A DNA stretch of 64,000 nucleotides, from assembly GCA_032017425.1 (NCBI GenBank), contig DALZPW010000002.1; one strand, given 5' to 3'. Position 1 is the first letter of the stretch. The number at the start of each line of letters is the position of its first letter. This document shows, piece by piece, positions 25,489-34,643 of the stretch. Below the pieces are notes generated by a model. The model was not told the origin of the DNA and ran no database searches. It was given only the letters and a program-made list of their open reading frames with translations. The stretch comes from Faucicola tetraodonis (GTDB taxonomy: Bacteria > Pseudomonadota > Gammaproteobacteria > Pseudomonadales > Moraxellaceae). A program made the position numbers and the translations under genes.

Positions 25489-25530
25489 TGTCTTTATTCC
25501 TTTCAAACTTATACAAAAAATGGACGTATT

Positions 25531-26946
25531 ATGAGCAATCAAATTTCCGCTGATTCTAGCACATCTAGTATGTGGGGTGGACGTTTTAGCGAAGCCACTG
25601 ACAGTTTTGTCGCTGAATTTACCGCGTCTGTCGGATTTGACCAACGTTTTGCCAATCAAGACATCGCAGGCTCGATTGCTCATGCCACCATGCTGGCCAA
25701 AGCAGGTATTATCACCGAGGCGGAAAAAGACCAAATCGTTGGCGGTTTGACCCAAATCAAACAAGAAATCGCCGATGGCAAGTTTGTGTGGTCGGTGGCG
25801 CTTGAAGACGTGCACATGAATGTGGAGTCTCGTCTGACCGCTATTATTGGCGATGTCGGCAAAAAACTGCATACAGGGCGTAGTCGTAATGACCAAGTCG
25901 CAACCGATATCCGTTTATATCTGCGTGACCAAACCGATATTATTTTAGGATTGTTAAAACGTCTACAAACGGGCTTATTGGATTTGGCAAGCCAGCATAC
26001 CGACACTATCATGCCAGGCTTTACTCATTTGCAGACTGCGCAGCCTGTCAGTTTTGGTCATCATGTGATGGCATGGTTTGAGATGTTAATGCGTGATAGC
26101 GAGCGCTTGATTGATGGTCGAAAACGTATCAACCAAATGCCCCTAGGCGCCGCAGCGCTGGCAGGTACGACTTATCCGATTGAGCGGGAATTTACCGCCG
26201 AGCTATTAGGCTTTGAAGGGATTTGTCAAAATTCGCTGGATGCCGTATCCGACCGTGATTTTGCCATTGAATTTGCCAGTAGCGCAAGCCTGTTAATGAT
26301 GCACTTGTCGCGTATGAGTGAAGAAATCATCTTGTGGATGTCAGCGCAATTTGGGTTTGTGGTCGTCCCGGATCGTTTTTGCACGGGCTCATCGATTATG
26401 CCACAAAAGAAAAATCCCGATGTGCCAGAGCTGGTACGGGGTAAAGCTGCCCGCGTGTTTGGCGATATGATTACCCTATTGACCTTGATGAAAAACCAAC
26501 CGCTGGCTTACAACAAAGATAACCAAGAAGATAAAGAGCCGCTATTTGACGTGGTAGATACTGTAACCGGCTCACTACTTGCCTTTGCTGATATGCTGCC
26601 TAATTTAATTCCAAACAAAGAAAATATGCGTGCTGCGACCATGAAAGGTTATGCGACCGCCACCGATTTGGCGGATTATCTAGTGCGTAAAGGCTTAGCC
26701 TTCCGCGACGCGCATGAAGTAGTGGGTAAAGCAGTAGCGTTAGGTGTGCAAAAAGGCGTAGATTTGAGTGAATTATCGCTCGACGAGCTTAAAGGCTTTA
26801 GCGACTTGATTGGTGAGGACGTATTTGAATATCTGACCCTTGAAGGCTCGCTCAATGCTCGTAACCACATTGGCGGTACAGCGCCTAATCAAGTCAAAAT
26901 GGCGATTGAACGTGGTCGTCAGCGTATCGAACAATTAGGTCATTAA
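25531..26946 (+). CDS. argH: Argininosuccinate lyase
   Basis: ArgH splits argininosuccinate to arginine and fumarate. The 471-residue protein shows WGGRFSEATD, HTGRSRNDQVATD, and the superfamily signature GSSIMPQKKNPD near residue 290. Length is typical. It is divergent from the fimS-like sensor gene (42 bp between starts), as in Pseudomonas. The gamma-glutamylcyclotransferase-like gene begins one base after its stop. Confidence 0.97.
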   Translation: MSNQISADSSTSSMWGGRFSEATDSFVAEFTASVGFDQRFANQDIAGSIAHATMLAKAGIITEAEKDQIVGGLTQIKQEIADGKFVWSVALEDVHMNVESRLTAIIGDVGKKLHTGRSRNDQVATDIRLYLRDQTDIILGLLKRLQTGLLDLASQHTDTIMPGFTHLQTAQPVSFGHHVMAWFEMLMRDSERLIDGRKRINQMPLGAAALAGTTYPIEREFTAELLGFEGICQNSLDAVSDRDFAIEFASSASLLMMHLSRMSEEIILWMSAQFGFVVVPDRFCTGSSIMPQKKNPDVPELVRGKAARVFGDMITLLTLMKNQPLAYNKDNQEDKEPLFDVVDTVTGSLLAFADMLPNLIPNKENMRAATMKGYATATDLADYLVRKGLAFRDAHEVVGKAVALGVQKGVDLSELSLDELKGFSDLIGEDVFEYLTLEGSLNARNHIGGTAPNQVKMAIERGRQRIEQLGH

Positions 26947-26947
26947 T

Positions 26948-27292
26948 ATGCCAAAACTGTTCTCGTATGGCACATTACAACAAGAAAATGTACAGCTTGC
27001 TACCTTTGGGCGTACACTGGTGGGTAGTAAAGACCAACTCATTGGCTACCAGTTAGGTGAAATTGAAATCACCGATGACGATGTGATCGCCAAAAGTGGC
27101 AAACGTTTTCATCCGATACTACTTAAAACCAATAACCCAACCGACAAAGTGGCAGGTGTGATTTTTGACATTACCGATGATGAGCTTGCCCAAGCCGACC
27201 GCTACGAAGTCGATGACTACGCACGAGTAGAAGGTCACTTTGACAGTGGCGCTACCGCGTGGATTTATGCCGATGCAAGAGACTTAGACTAG
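26948..27292 (+). CDS. Gamma-glutamylcyclotransferase-like (AIG2 family) protein
   Basis: A 114-residue single-domain protein with the AIG2/GGCT fold: LFSYGTLQQENVQLATFGR at the start, where the YGTL loop binds the gamma-glutamyl group, and VIFDITDDELAQADRYE carrying the conserved acidic residue, then the YEVDDYARV segment. The true substrate (gamma-glutamylamines or others) is unknown. It starts one base after argH and is followed after 21 bp by yggX, so the three form a unit. Confidence 0.85.
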   Translation: MPKLFSYGTLQQENVQLATFGRTLVGSKDQLIGYQLGEIEITDDDVIAKSGKRFHPILLKTNNPTDKVAGVIFDITDDELAQADRYEVDDYARVEGHFDSGATAWIYADARDLD

Positions 27293-27313
27293 CAACTATT
27301 AAAAGGATAACAA

Positions 27314-27601
27314 ATGGAAACTTATAACCCCGCTGACCACATGGTCATGTGCCGTAAATACAAACAAAAGCTACCCAAAATGCCAAAACCGCCGTTTCCT
27401 AACAAGCTGGGTGAAGAATTGCAAAACACCGTGTCTGCCAAAGCGTGGAACGAATGGTTAGAGCACCAAACCATGCTCATCAATGAAAATCACTTAAGCA
27501 TGATTGACCCAGAAGCCAAAAAATTTATTACCGAGCAGCGCAATAAATTTTTGGATAATGAAGACTATGAACGCCCAAAAGGCTGGACAGCGCAAAAATA
27601 A
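27314..27601 (+). CDS. yggX: YggX-family Fe(II)-trafficking / oxidative damage protection protein
   Basis: YggX protects iron-sulphur clusters and is thought to handle labile Fe(II). The 95-residue sequence has the family core: VMCRKYKQKLPKMPKPPFPN with the conserved Cys, AWNEWLEHQTMLINENHLSM, and the C-terminal FLDN...RPKGW. The ATG at 27314 has a strong AAAAGGATAA Shine-Dalgarno and adds nine residues before the usual start; the Met at 27341 is closer to family length but has no Shine-Dalgarno. In many bacteria yggX is next to mutY; here mutY is 6 kb away. Confidence 0.93.
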   Translation: METYNPADHMVMCRKYKQKLPKMPKPPFPNKLGEELQNTVSAKAWNEWLEHQTMLINENHLSMIDPEAKKFITEQRNKFLDNEDYERPKGWTAQK

Positions 27602-27642
27602 CCTTTAGCATGTATTCAACAAGTCTTTGACAAGGATTTTCA

Positions 27643-28941
27643 ATGTCTCAATCGATTGAAACTATTGACCAAAAAACACGCTTAAAATCTATTTTAGGCG
27701 GGTCAGCGGGTAACATGGTCGAATGGTACGACTGGTATGCGTATGCAGCTTTTACCTTATATTTTGCGCCTGTATTTTTTCCAAAAGGCAATCAAACCGC
27801 TCAATTATTAAGTGCCGCAGCGATTTTTGCGGTGGGTTTTGTCATGCGACCGATCGGTGCATGGATAATGGGCGTTTATGCGGACAAGAAAGGTCGTAAA
27901 GCAGGTCTTACGCTATCGGTAACATTAATGTGCTTAGGCTCACTGATGATTGCGGTTACCCCAAGTTATGACAGTATTGGGATTTTCGCCCCAATACTGT
28001 TGGTGACTGCTCGTCTAATTCAAGGTATCAGTGTTGGTGGCGAATATGGGGCTAGCGCCACTTACCTTAGCGAGATGGCGGGTAAAGATAGACGCGGATT
28101 TTTCTCTAGTTTTCAATATGTTACGCTGATTTCTGGGCAGTTAACAGCGCTGGTACTTCTGATTATTCTACAGCAAGTTTTAACCCCTGCTGAACTCAAA
28201 GCTTGGGGTTGGCGGATTCCGTTTGTCATTGGGGCTTTGTTGGCGTTTTTTGTATTTTATATTCGCCGTGGTTTGCTTGAGACCGAATCCTTTAATAAAG
28301 TTGATACCAGTAGTTCGCAAAAAAAATCCGGCGCATTGGCTTTATTTAAAGAACACCCGAAAGCGGCATTTACGGTCATTGGATTGACGGCAGGCGGTAC
28401 GTTGGCATTTTATGCTTACACCACTTACTTGCAAAAATTCTTGGTCAACACGTCAGGGTTTAGTAAAGAGTCAGCCACGCAAATCACCGCTATTGCGTTA
28501 TTTATTTTTATGCTCTTGCAACCTGTCGCTGGGGCATTATCCGATAGAATCGGGCGTAAACCGCTGATGATAGGATTTGGTGTGATGGGGGTGTTATTTA
28601 CTTACTTTATTTTTAACACCTTGGCAGGCACGACAGACCCGTGGATGGCGTTTGCGTTATGTTTGTTTGGTCTGATAATCGTCACAGGCTATACGTCAAT
28701 TAATGCCGTAGTCAAAGCTGAAATGTTCCCTGCGCATATTCGTGCGTTGGGCGTGGCGTTACCCTATGCCATTGCCAATACTTTGTTTGGCGGTACAGCG
28801 GAGTATGTGGCACTATCCTTCAAGCAAGCAGGTCATGAAGAATGGTTTTTCTTGTATGTGACGATTATGATTGGGATTTCATTGATTGTTTATGCACGTA
28901 TGAAAGATACCAAAGAGCATAGCTTAATTAATCATGACTAG
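27643..28941 (+). CDS. MFS transporter of the metabolite:H+ symporter family (KgtP-like)
   Basis: A 432-residue, 12-helix major facilitator of the MHS family: GNMVEWYDWYAYAAF in helix 1, the loop 2-3 motif GVYADKKGRKAG, RLIQGISVGGEYGASATYL in helix 4, and ALSDRIGRKP in the central repeat. It resembles alpha-ketoglutarate permease KgtP, but substrate cannot be decided from sequence. It is 41 bp after yggX, with its own Shine-Dalgarno (AAGGAT), and is followed by a strong terminator shared with the converging rplS operon. Confidence 0.85.
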   Translation: MSQSIETIDQKTRLKSILGGSAGNMVEWYDWYAYAAFTLYFAPVFFPKGNQTAQLLSAAAIFAVGFVMRPIGAWIMGVYADKKGRKAGLTLSVTLMCLGSLMIAVTPSYDSIGIFAPILLVTARLIQGISVGGEYGASATYLSEMAGKDRRGFFSSFQYVTLISGQLTALVLLIILQQVLTPAELKAWGWRIPFVIGALLAFFVFYIRRGLLETESFNKVDTSSSQKKSGALALFKEHPKAAFTVIGLTAGGTLAFYAYTTYLQKFLVNTSGFSKESATQITAIALFIFMLLQPVAGALSDRIGRKPLMIGFGVMGVLFTYFIFNTLAGTTDPWMAFALCLFGLIIVTGYTSINAVVKAEMFPAHIRALGVALPYAIANTLFGGTAEYVALSFKQAGHEEWFFLYVTIMIGISLIVYARMKDTKEHSLINHD

Positions 28942-28971
28942 CCCACCCATAAAAGGCTAAAGTTAGCCAAC

Positions 28972-29005
28972 AAAAAACCCCAAATAGATTTATTTGGGGT
29001 TTTTG
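28972..29005. terminator. Bidirectional terminator between the MHS transporter gene and rplS
   Basis: AAAACCCCAAATA pairs with TATTTGGGGTTTT around a four-base loop, A-run on the left and T-run on the right, so it is an intrinsic terminator in both directions. It ends the transporter transcript on the plus strand and the rpsP-rimM-trmD-rplS transcript on the minus strand. Confidence 0.9.
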
Positions 29006-29082
29006 CTTTTTTGGTGTTGATTAAACCATGACAATCAAAGTTTAACCCATTTAGGCAGATAATAAATAACGCAGTTAAAGCC

Positions 29083-29463
29083 TTAAGCTTGCGCTTCTTC
29101 TTTACGCACTGACAGTTTTTCACGGATACGTGCTGATTTACCAGAACGGTCACGTAGGTAGTAAAGTTTGGCACGGCGTACATCACCACGACGTTTTACT
29201 TCAATTTTTGCAATTTGTGGTGAATGGGTTTGGAACGCACGTTCAACACCTACACCACTAGAGATTTTACGTACGGTAAACGCAGAGTTTAAGCCGCGGT
29301 TACGTTTAGCGATAACAACACCTTCAAATGCTTGTAGACGCTCACGGTCGCCTTCACGCACTTTTACTTGTACGACAACAGTGTCACCAGGACCAAAACT
29401 TGGTACGTCTTGCTTAAGCTGGCTGTTTTCGATTTGTTGAACCAAAGGATGTTTGTTACTCAT
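29083..29463 (-). CDS. rplS: Ribosomal protein L19
   Basis: L19 lies at the 30S-50S interface. The 126-residue protein has the family sequence LVQQIENSQLKQDVPSFGPGDTVVVQVKV, FEGVVIAKRNRGLNSAFTVRKIS and KLYYLRDRSGKSARIREKL (segments listed in order). It is about ten residues longer than E. coli L19. The start at 29463 (MSNKHPLV) has an AGAGGAG Shine-Dalgarno; a longer in-frame start six codons upstream overlaps it. It is the last gene of the S16 operon. Confidence 0.97.
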   Translation of the reverse strand: MSNKHPLVQQIENSQLKQDVPSFGPGDTVVVQVKVREGDRERLQAFEGVVIAKRNRGLNSAFTVRKISSGVGVERAFQTHSPQIAKIEVKRRGDVRRAKLYYLRDRSGKSARIREKLSVRKEEAQA

Positions 29464-29587
29464 GAGATTTTCTCCTCTCACTGGGGACAGAGGCTAAGCT
29501 GACTAAGGTTGGTTGATGTCAGCAAATGCGCATACTCCCCGCTAATTTTATGTGCCTTGATAGCAATCGACACGATTAGGGCATCCG

Positions 29588-30358
29588 TCAAGTGGATGAA
29601 TCTGGGTTGCTGTCTTTAGCAGATTGCGCTGCTTCTGTCAGCCATTTTTGTTGCTGTTTGGTTGGAACAAAGGCTTGCCACAAATCAGGACGTCTTAACT
29701 GGGTACGTGTTGCCTGCTGAATAAATCGCCACTTGGCGATGTTGGCATGATGCCCTGACAACAGCACGTCAGGCACTTTCATCCCTTGATATTCAGTCGG
29801 TTTGGTATATTGTGGACAATCGAGCAAGCCATCCACGAAGGAGTCTTGCTGCGCCGATAAATCATCGCCCATCACATTGGGCAATCGGCGTATCACACTA
29901 TCCATCAATACCATCGCAGGCAATTCACCGCCTGTCAGCACATAATCACCAATTGAGCACTCGATATCGACATACTGACTCAGTAGTCTTTCATCGATGC
30001 CTTCATAACGACCGCATAACAAAATCAAGCCGTCATATTGGCAAAAATCAAGCACCCTGCTTTCGCTCAGTGTCTTGCCTTGTGGCGATAAATATACCAC
30101 AGGACAGGTTTTACCGCGCGCATTGGCTTGCGTTTTGGCGTAGTCGATGGCTTTTTGTAACGGTTCTGCCATCATCACCATGCCAGGACCCCCACCAAAC
30201 GGACGCTCATCGATACGCCGATAATTGTCTGTGGTAAAGTCTCTTGGGTTAATCAGCAAGATTTCCGCTTGCTTGCGAGCCATCGCCCGCCCAGTGATGC
30301 CAAAATCAGTAATACTAGCAAACATTTCGGGCAAAATGGTTATTACCGCAAAAAACAT
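29588..30358 (-). CDS. trmD: tRNA (guanosine(37)-N1)-methyltransferase
   Basis: TrmD makes m1G37 in tRNAs that read CNN codons, preventing +1 frameshifts. The 256-residue SPOUT enzyme shows ITILPEMF, RPFGGGPGMVM, the trefoil-knot AdoMet segment LLCGRYEGIDERL, and SIGDYVLTGGELPAM. The catalytic Asp falls in the SFVDGLLDCPQYTKP region. Third gene of the rpsP operon, with a 105-127 bp gap on each side. Confidence 0.97.
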   Translation of the reverse strand: MFFAVITILPEMFASITDFGITGRAMARKQAEILLINPRDFTTDNYRRIDERPFGGGPGMVMMAEPLQKAIDYAKTQANARGKTCPVVYLSPQGKTLSESRVLDFCQYDGLILLCGRYEGIDERLLSQYVDIECSIGDYVLTGGELPAMVLMDSVIRRLPNVMGDDLSAQQDSFVDGLLDCPQYTKPTEYQGMKVPDVLLSGHHANIAKWRFIQQATRTQLRRPDLWQAFVPTKQQQKWLTEAAQSAKDSNPDSST

Positions 30359-30485
30359 ACGCTACACTCACTTTAGCTTGGCATTAACAACGCCTTGTTG
30401 ATTGAAAAACTCGCATCGAATAAACGCTAGGCACCCATCAAGGATGAATCCGCAAATGTTATTCATCAATGCTAGTTATCAACGT

Positions 30486-31043
30486 TTAATAATCACTGCC
30501 CCAATCAACCATCAGGGTTTGCTCGATCAAGTTTACCTCGCCAATGGTCTGTTTGTGCCAAGGAATCAGTCGTTCTTCCCCATCCACACTATCAGTAGTC
30601 GGCTCGACTACCATAATGGCATGTGCCCCTGTTTCAAACAGCTCTTTTACACGTCCTAAAATGACATTTTCTGACTGGCTAATCACCGTCAAACCAATCA
30701 AATCTGACCAATAATATTCGTCTTCTGCAAGCTCAGACAGATTGTTTTTTTCTGCCCAAAGGCTCACGCCAAACATAGTTTCTGCGATATTGCGGTCGGG
30801 TACTTCGTTAAGTTGTACCACGTAGCCTTTACCTTGTTGTCGCCAGTTTTTTACCGTTAAGGTCTTTTGACCCATGGCAGTATTGATGACCCAAGGCTGC
30901 ATATGAAATATCGCTTCACGGTCTTCAGTAAAGCTAAATACCCATAGCCAGCCATGAATGCCATAAGGCTTTTTTAGCTCGCCGATTTTAAACAGCGATG
31001 TGTTAGCCTCATTGGTATGCAAGTCTGTCGGTTGTTTTGCCAT
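30486..31043 (-). CDS. rimM: Ribosome maturation factor RimM
   Basis: RimM helps assemble the head of the 30S subunit and binds S19. The 185-residue protein has a beta-barrel N-domain (IGELKKPYGIHGWLWVFSFTED) and the PRC-barrel C-domain (EYYWSDLIGLTVIS, LIPWHKQTIGEVNL). Second gene of the rpsP-rimM-trmD-rplS operon, 34 bp after rpsP. Confidence 0.96.
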   Translation of the reverse strand: MAKQPTDLHTNEANTSLFKIGELKKPYGIHGWLWVFSFTEDREAIFHMQPWVINTAMGQKTLTVKNWRQQGKGYVVQLNEVPDRNIAETMFGVSLWAEKNNLSELAEDEYYWSDLIGLTVISQSENVILGRVKELFETGAHAIMVVEPTTDSVDGEERLIPWHKQTIGEVNLIEQTLMVDWGSDY

Positions 31044-31077
31044 ATTAAAGTCCGCTGTACTTAATTTTTATAAAAAA

Positions 31078-31335
31078 TTAAGCAGTTGCTTGTGCTTTGC
31101 TAGCTGCTTTAAATAAAGCGGCAACACGGTCAGAAGGTTGTGCGCCTTTGTTGATCCATGCTTGGTAAGCGTCAGCGTTGATGCGTAGTGGCACTTCTTG
31201 ACCTTGCGCTAGTGGGTTAAAGAACCCGATGTTTTCGATGTAACGACCGTCACGGGCATTGCGTGAGTCGGTTACCACGATTTGATAAAATGGGCGTTTT
31301 TTCGCACCACCGCGTTGTAAACGGATAACTACCAT
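31078..31335 (-). CDS. rpsP: Ribosomal protein S16
   Basis: S16 is an early-binding 30S protein. The 85-residue sequence begins MVVIRLQRGGAKKRPFYQIV and continues with VTDSRNARDGRYIENIGFFNPLA, diagnostic for the family. First gene of the operon; its 5' leader and promoter lie in the 300 bp upstream. Confidence 0.97.
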   Translation of the reverse strand: MVVIRLQRGGAKKRPFYQIVVTDSRNARDGRYIENIGFFNPLAQGQEVPLRINADAYQAWINKGAQPSDRVAALFKAASKAQATA

Positions 31336-31461
31336 AATGTTCTCTCTGTGAATGCAATCAATTGAATCTAGTTCAGTGGTTAGAGCCTAAAAGACCCAAA
31401 CAATTGAAAAAACGGCATAAATACAGTTTTAGCAAAGTTTAGGTACACCAAAAAGGGCAAT

Positions 31462-31488
31462 AGTTTAGCATATTTTTATCAAAATCAA
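31462..31488 (-). promoter_or_regulatory. Candidate promoter of the rpsP operon
   Basis: On the minus strand TAAACT (31467-31462) is preceded at 15 bp by TTGATT (31488-31483) in an A+T-rich stretch. The spacing is short, so confidence is limited. Transcription would start near 31455, leaving a leader of about 120 bases in which S16 autoregulation could act. The rest of 31336-31584 shows nothing else recognisable. Confidence 0.35.
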
Positions 31489-31584
31489 TAGCTTTTTGGA
31501 GTAAATTTTGACTTTTTATATTTAGCGCAAGTTTAATCAAATTTAAGCGATAGCATCACTCACCAGTCCATAAAACCAGTGCAT

Positions 31585-31613
31585 AAAAAAGGCGCTTATT
31601 TGCGCCTTTTTTA
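31585..31613. terminator. Terminator after nhaD
   Basis: AAAAAAGGCGC / GCGCCTTTTTT with a six-base loop, T-runs usable in both directions. It ends the nhaD transcript on the minus strand just beyond its stop codon. Confidence 0.9.
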
Positions 31614-31636
31614 CAATTTAATAGCCGATTATCGTA

Positions 31637-33100
31637 TTATCTTATCATCGTTTCAATCAGCACATACACCCCTGCCCCGACCAGATAGCCAATCAGTGCA
31701 AGCCAAGTGATTTTTTTCATGTACCACATAAACGGGATTTTCTCCATACCCATCGCTGCCACGCCCGCGGCTGAGCCGATAATCAAACAGCTGCCGCCTG
31801 TCCCCGCACAATAAGCTAAAAACTCCCAAAACATGCCATCTTGACGAAACAGCTCAAGGCGCGCGGCTTCAGCTGCCGCCGCTTGCGCGATACTGGCATC
31901 GGTGGTCAGCGGATACATATTCATTGCCCCTGCTACCAGAGGCACGTTGTCCACGATTGAGGATAACAAGCCAATCATGACATTGATGACATACACATTG
32001 CCAAAAGTGGCATCCAGCCATTTTGCTACGTCACCGAGTATGCCCGCAGTGGCAAGCGCTGCCACCGCCAATAAAATACCGAGGAAAAATAAAATACTGG
32101 GAATATCAATACGGCTTAATACGCCTTCAACCCCGATACGCTCACGAATATAATGATCTTGGTGACGGTGCATGATTTCAGTGACCATCCACAGTACTGC
32201 CAAGCCAAACAACACGCCCACATAAGGGGGCAAATGGGTAAGGGTTTTAAAAATTGGCACAAATGCCAATGCACCCAAACCTAGCAGTAACACTGTCATG
32301 CGCGTTTTTTGACTGATGCTGTCTTGGGCGTTGGATTTGATGGTAGCACGTAAGCTTTCAATACGCTGCTCTATAGGCATGCTAGCCAATTCACTGTCAG
32401 ATTCTTGTCCGCTTGGCAGTACAGGCGCGGTCACGGTTTGACCTTTTAGCTGCATCATCACCAAACCCATTGGGATTAATGTACATACGATACTTGGGAT
32501 AAACACATTTGCCATAATACCCGTTGCGGTAATCTGCCCGCCAATCCATAGCATGGTGGTGGTGACATCACCCACAGGTGACCAAGCACCGCCCGCATTG
32601 GCCGCAATCACAATAAGACCGGCAAAATACCATCGCATTTTTTGGTCATCGATGATTTTTGACACCAGTGATACCATCACAATGGTGGTGGTTAAGTTGT
32701 CGAGTAACGATGAGAGAAAAAAGGTGATAATGGTAATAATGGCGAGTAGTTTACTGGCATTTTTGGTATGAATTTTATCGGTAATCACTCGAAAGCCATC
32801 ATGCGCATCAATCAGCTCAACAATCGCCATCGCCCCCATCAAGAAGAACAAAATCTCGGCGATTTCTGCCAAATGCTCACGTAACTGCTCGCCGACAAAA
32901 TGCAAAGAATCTTGATGATTGGCAAGGCTGGCGGTCACCGAATGGTTGGCAACAAGCGTATCGATACCAAAGGTCAGCAGTACCCATAACGCAATCGCAG
33001 TCAGTAGCGCGCTGGCAGCTTTGTTGACATGGATGTTGTGCTCAAAGGCAATCGCCATATACCCTAATATAAAAATCCCTGCTATCACCACGTATAACAT
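31637..33100 (-). CDS. nhaD: Na+/H+ antiporter NhaD-type
   Basis: A 487-residue, roughly 12-helix ion transporter of the NhaD/ArsB superfamily. Family features include FFLMGAMAIVELIDAHDGF, the helix FFLSSLLDNLTTTIVMVSLV with the conserved polar residues, ANAGGAWSPVGDVTTTMLW and, in the second half, LLSSIVDNVPLVAGAMNM. It exchanges Na+ or Li+ for protons at alkaline pH. The start at 33100 has a GGGGAAGGA Shine-Dalgarno; an upstream start 12 codons away is rejected. Monocistronic and divergent from hisA. Confidence 0.9.
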   Translation of the reverse strand: MLYVVIAGIFILGYMAIAFEHNIHVNKAASALLTAIALWVLLTFGIDTLVANHSVTASLANHQDSLHFVGEQLREHLAEIAEILFFLMGAMAIVELIDAHDGFRVITDKIHTKNASKLLAIITIITFFLSSLLDNLTTTIVMVSLVSKIIDDQKMRWYFAGLIVIAANAGGAWSPVGDVTTTMLWIGGQITATGIMANVFIPSIVCTLIPMGLVMMQLKGQTVTAPVLPSGQESDSELASMPIEQRIESLRATIKSNAQDSISQKTRMTVLLLGLGALAFVPIFKTLTHLPPYVGVLFGLAVLWMVTEIMHRHQDHYIRERIGVEGVLSRIDIPSILFFLGILLAVAALATAGILGDVAKWLDATFGNVYVINVMIGLLSSIVDNVPLVAGAMNMYPLTTDASIAQAAAAEAARLELFRQDGMFWEFLAYCAGTGGSCLIIGSAAGVAAMGMEKIPFMWYMKKITWLALIGYLVGAGVYVLIETMIR

Positions 33101-33246
33101 TGTCCTTCCCCCTGTTATGCTAATACCCACATGCAAAATATCTTAACCTTAGTTGGCATTATACGGTAAAATTATCGCCAAATTCTAGCGACACGCATTT
33201 TGACTAGCCTAGCTCAATTTGCGCCAACCGACAACAGGACAACCCC

Positions 33247-33996
33247 ATGACGACGTTATCAACTACGCCAACTTTAATTATCCCTGCCATTGACCTCAAA
33301 GACGGCAAATGTGTCCGCCTCAAACAAGGGCGTATGGAAGACGATACCGTATTTAGTGATGACCCTGTCGCAATGGCAAGCCGCTGGGTAAAAGAAGGCG
33401 CTCGACGCCTGCATTTGGTGGATTTAAACGGTGCTTTCGATGGCGTGCCGGTGCATAAAGACGTCGTCACCGCGATTGCCAAAGCCTATCCAAATTTACC
33501 CATTCAACTCGGTGGCGGTATTCGTAGCCTTGATACCATCCGTCATTATCTAGAAGCGGGTTTGACCTATATTATTATCGGTACCAAAGCAGTCGAACAG
33601 CCTGAATTTGTTGAACAAGCGTGTCAAGAATTTGCCGGTCATATCATTGTGGGTATTGATGCCAAAGATGGCATGGTAGCGACACATGGCTGGGCAAATG
33701 TCACCGATGTCAAAGCGGTGGATTTGGCAAAACGCTTTGCCGATGCAGGCGTATCTTCTATCGTCTATACCGATATTGCGCGTGATGGCATGATGCAAGG
33801 CGTCAATGTCGAGCAAACAGTCAACTTGGCAAAAGAAGGCGGTATTCCGGTGATTGCCTCAGGTGGGGTGACGGACTTACAAGACATTGAAAATCTAAAA
33901 CCCTACAGTGATTATCTTGAAGGTATCATTACAGGCCGTGCCATTTATGAAGGTACTCTCGATATTGCTGCGGCGCAGGCGCTACTCGATAGCTAG
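33247..33996 (+). CDS. hisA: ProFAR isomerase (HisA)
   Basis: HisA isomerises ProFAR to PRFAR, the substrate of HisF-HisH. The 249-residue TIM barrel starts with the catalytic IIPAIDLKDGKCVRLKQG, then QLGGGIRSLDTI, TDIARDGMMQGVN with the second catalytic Asp, and VIASGGV. Its last seven codons, stop included, are duplicated in tandem immediately downstream. Divergent from nhaD, convergent with alkB. Confidence 0.96.
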   Translation: MTTLSTTPTLIIPAIDLKDGKCVRLKQGRMEDDTVFSDDPVAMASRWVKEGARRLHLVDLNGAFDGVPVHKDVVTAIAKAYPNLPIQLGGGIRSLDTIRHYLEAGLTYIIIGTKAVEQPEFVEQACQEFAGHIIVGIDAKDGMVATHGWANVTDVKAVDLAKRFADAGVSSIVYTDIARDGMMQGVNVEQTVNLAKEGGIPVIASGGVTDLQDIENLKPYSDYLEGIITGRAIYEGTLDIAAAQALLDS

Positions 33997-34017
33997 CAGG
34001 CGCTACTCGACAACTAA
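33976..34017 (+). repeat. 21-bp tandem duplication of the hisA C-terminus and stop codon
   Basis: Two 21-bp units (33976-33996 and 33997-34017) share CAGGCGCTACTCGA and differ at three later positions. Unit 1 encodes the last seven codons QALLDS-stop of HisA; unit 2 would encode QALLDN-stop in the same frame after the TAG. Loss of the first stop would simply add a second tail copy. Confidence 0.85.
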
Positions 34018-34024
34018 ATGATAT

Positions 34025-34642
34025 TTAATTCGCTATATGACGGAAGGTCAGATTAATTCTACCTTCCGTTACTTTTTTGGTTTTAGGCAGGCTGTGCAGC
34101 CAATGGCGCTGGGTCTGTCCGCGCATGACAATTAGCTGTCCATTTTGCAAGGGAATCTCGACTTTTTCCTTGGTGATACGGTGCTTGAATACAAATTTAC
34201 GGGTTGCCCCTAATGAGACAGACGCGATAATGGGTTCATTACCCAGTTCGCTTTCATTATCGGCATGGTAGCCCATACCATCATCGCCTGTGGGGTAATA
34301 ATTAAACAAACAGGCGTTAAAATTTGCGCTCATCTGTTGCTCAGCCAGTAGCAATTCTATGTGCTGTTTTAATGCCAAAACATCCGCGGTCCAAGGCGTT
34401 GCCGTCTTGCGTTGTCCAGAATAGTGATAATCGTTTTCACTCATCCACACGATTTGGCGATGGGTGACATGGGTTTTGCCAAAAATTGTGACAACGTCAT
34501 GCTGCCAAGGTAACTGCGTTAAAAAATGCCGATAAAGCGCATTGGGCTCATAAGCGGGGCTGTCAAAAACCTGCCCAAAATCATTGACAATGCCATCGTA
34601 GGGCAACAAATTCTCGTTGGGATTGGCGGCAAATAAACTCAT
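34025..34642 (-). CDS. alkB: AlkB-type alpha-ketoglutarate-dependent dioxygenase
   Basis: AlkB repairs 1-methyladenine and 3-methylcytosine in DNA and RNA by oxidative demethylation. The 205-residue protein has the iron ligands H126 and D128 in GYHADNE, the third His in RHWLHSLP (His183), and the 2-oxoglutarate-binding RINLTFR near the C-terminus. It resembles AlkB homologues of the YbaK/ALKBH2-3 size class more than E. coli AlkB. It starts one base after the stop of the upstream alpha/beta hydrolase gene. Confidence 0.9.
   Translation of the reverse strand: MSLFAANPNENLLPYDGIVNDFGQVFDSPAYEPNALYRHFLTQLPWQHDVVTIFGKTHVTHRQIVWMSENDYHYSGQRKTATPWTADVLALKQHIELLLAEQQMSANFNACLFNYYPTGDDGMGYHADNESELGNEPIIASVSLGATRKFVFKHRITKEKVEIPLQNGQLIVMRGQTQRHWLHSLPKTKKVTEGRINLTFRHIAN
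34040..34076 (+). terminator. Possible hisA terminator inside the 3' end of alkB
   Basis: ACGGAAGGT pairs with ACCTTCCGT (loop of 12) and is followed on the plus strand by TACTTTTTT. It lies 44 bp beyond the hisA stop, within the last codons of the converging alkB gene. Confidence 0.55.
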
Positions 34643-34643
34643 G

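Noticed and set aside
25489..25896. 136-codon N-terminal extension of the FimS-like sensor
   Set aside because: It lies antisense to the start of argH, and an ATG with a good Shine-Dalgarno exists at 25488.
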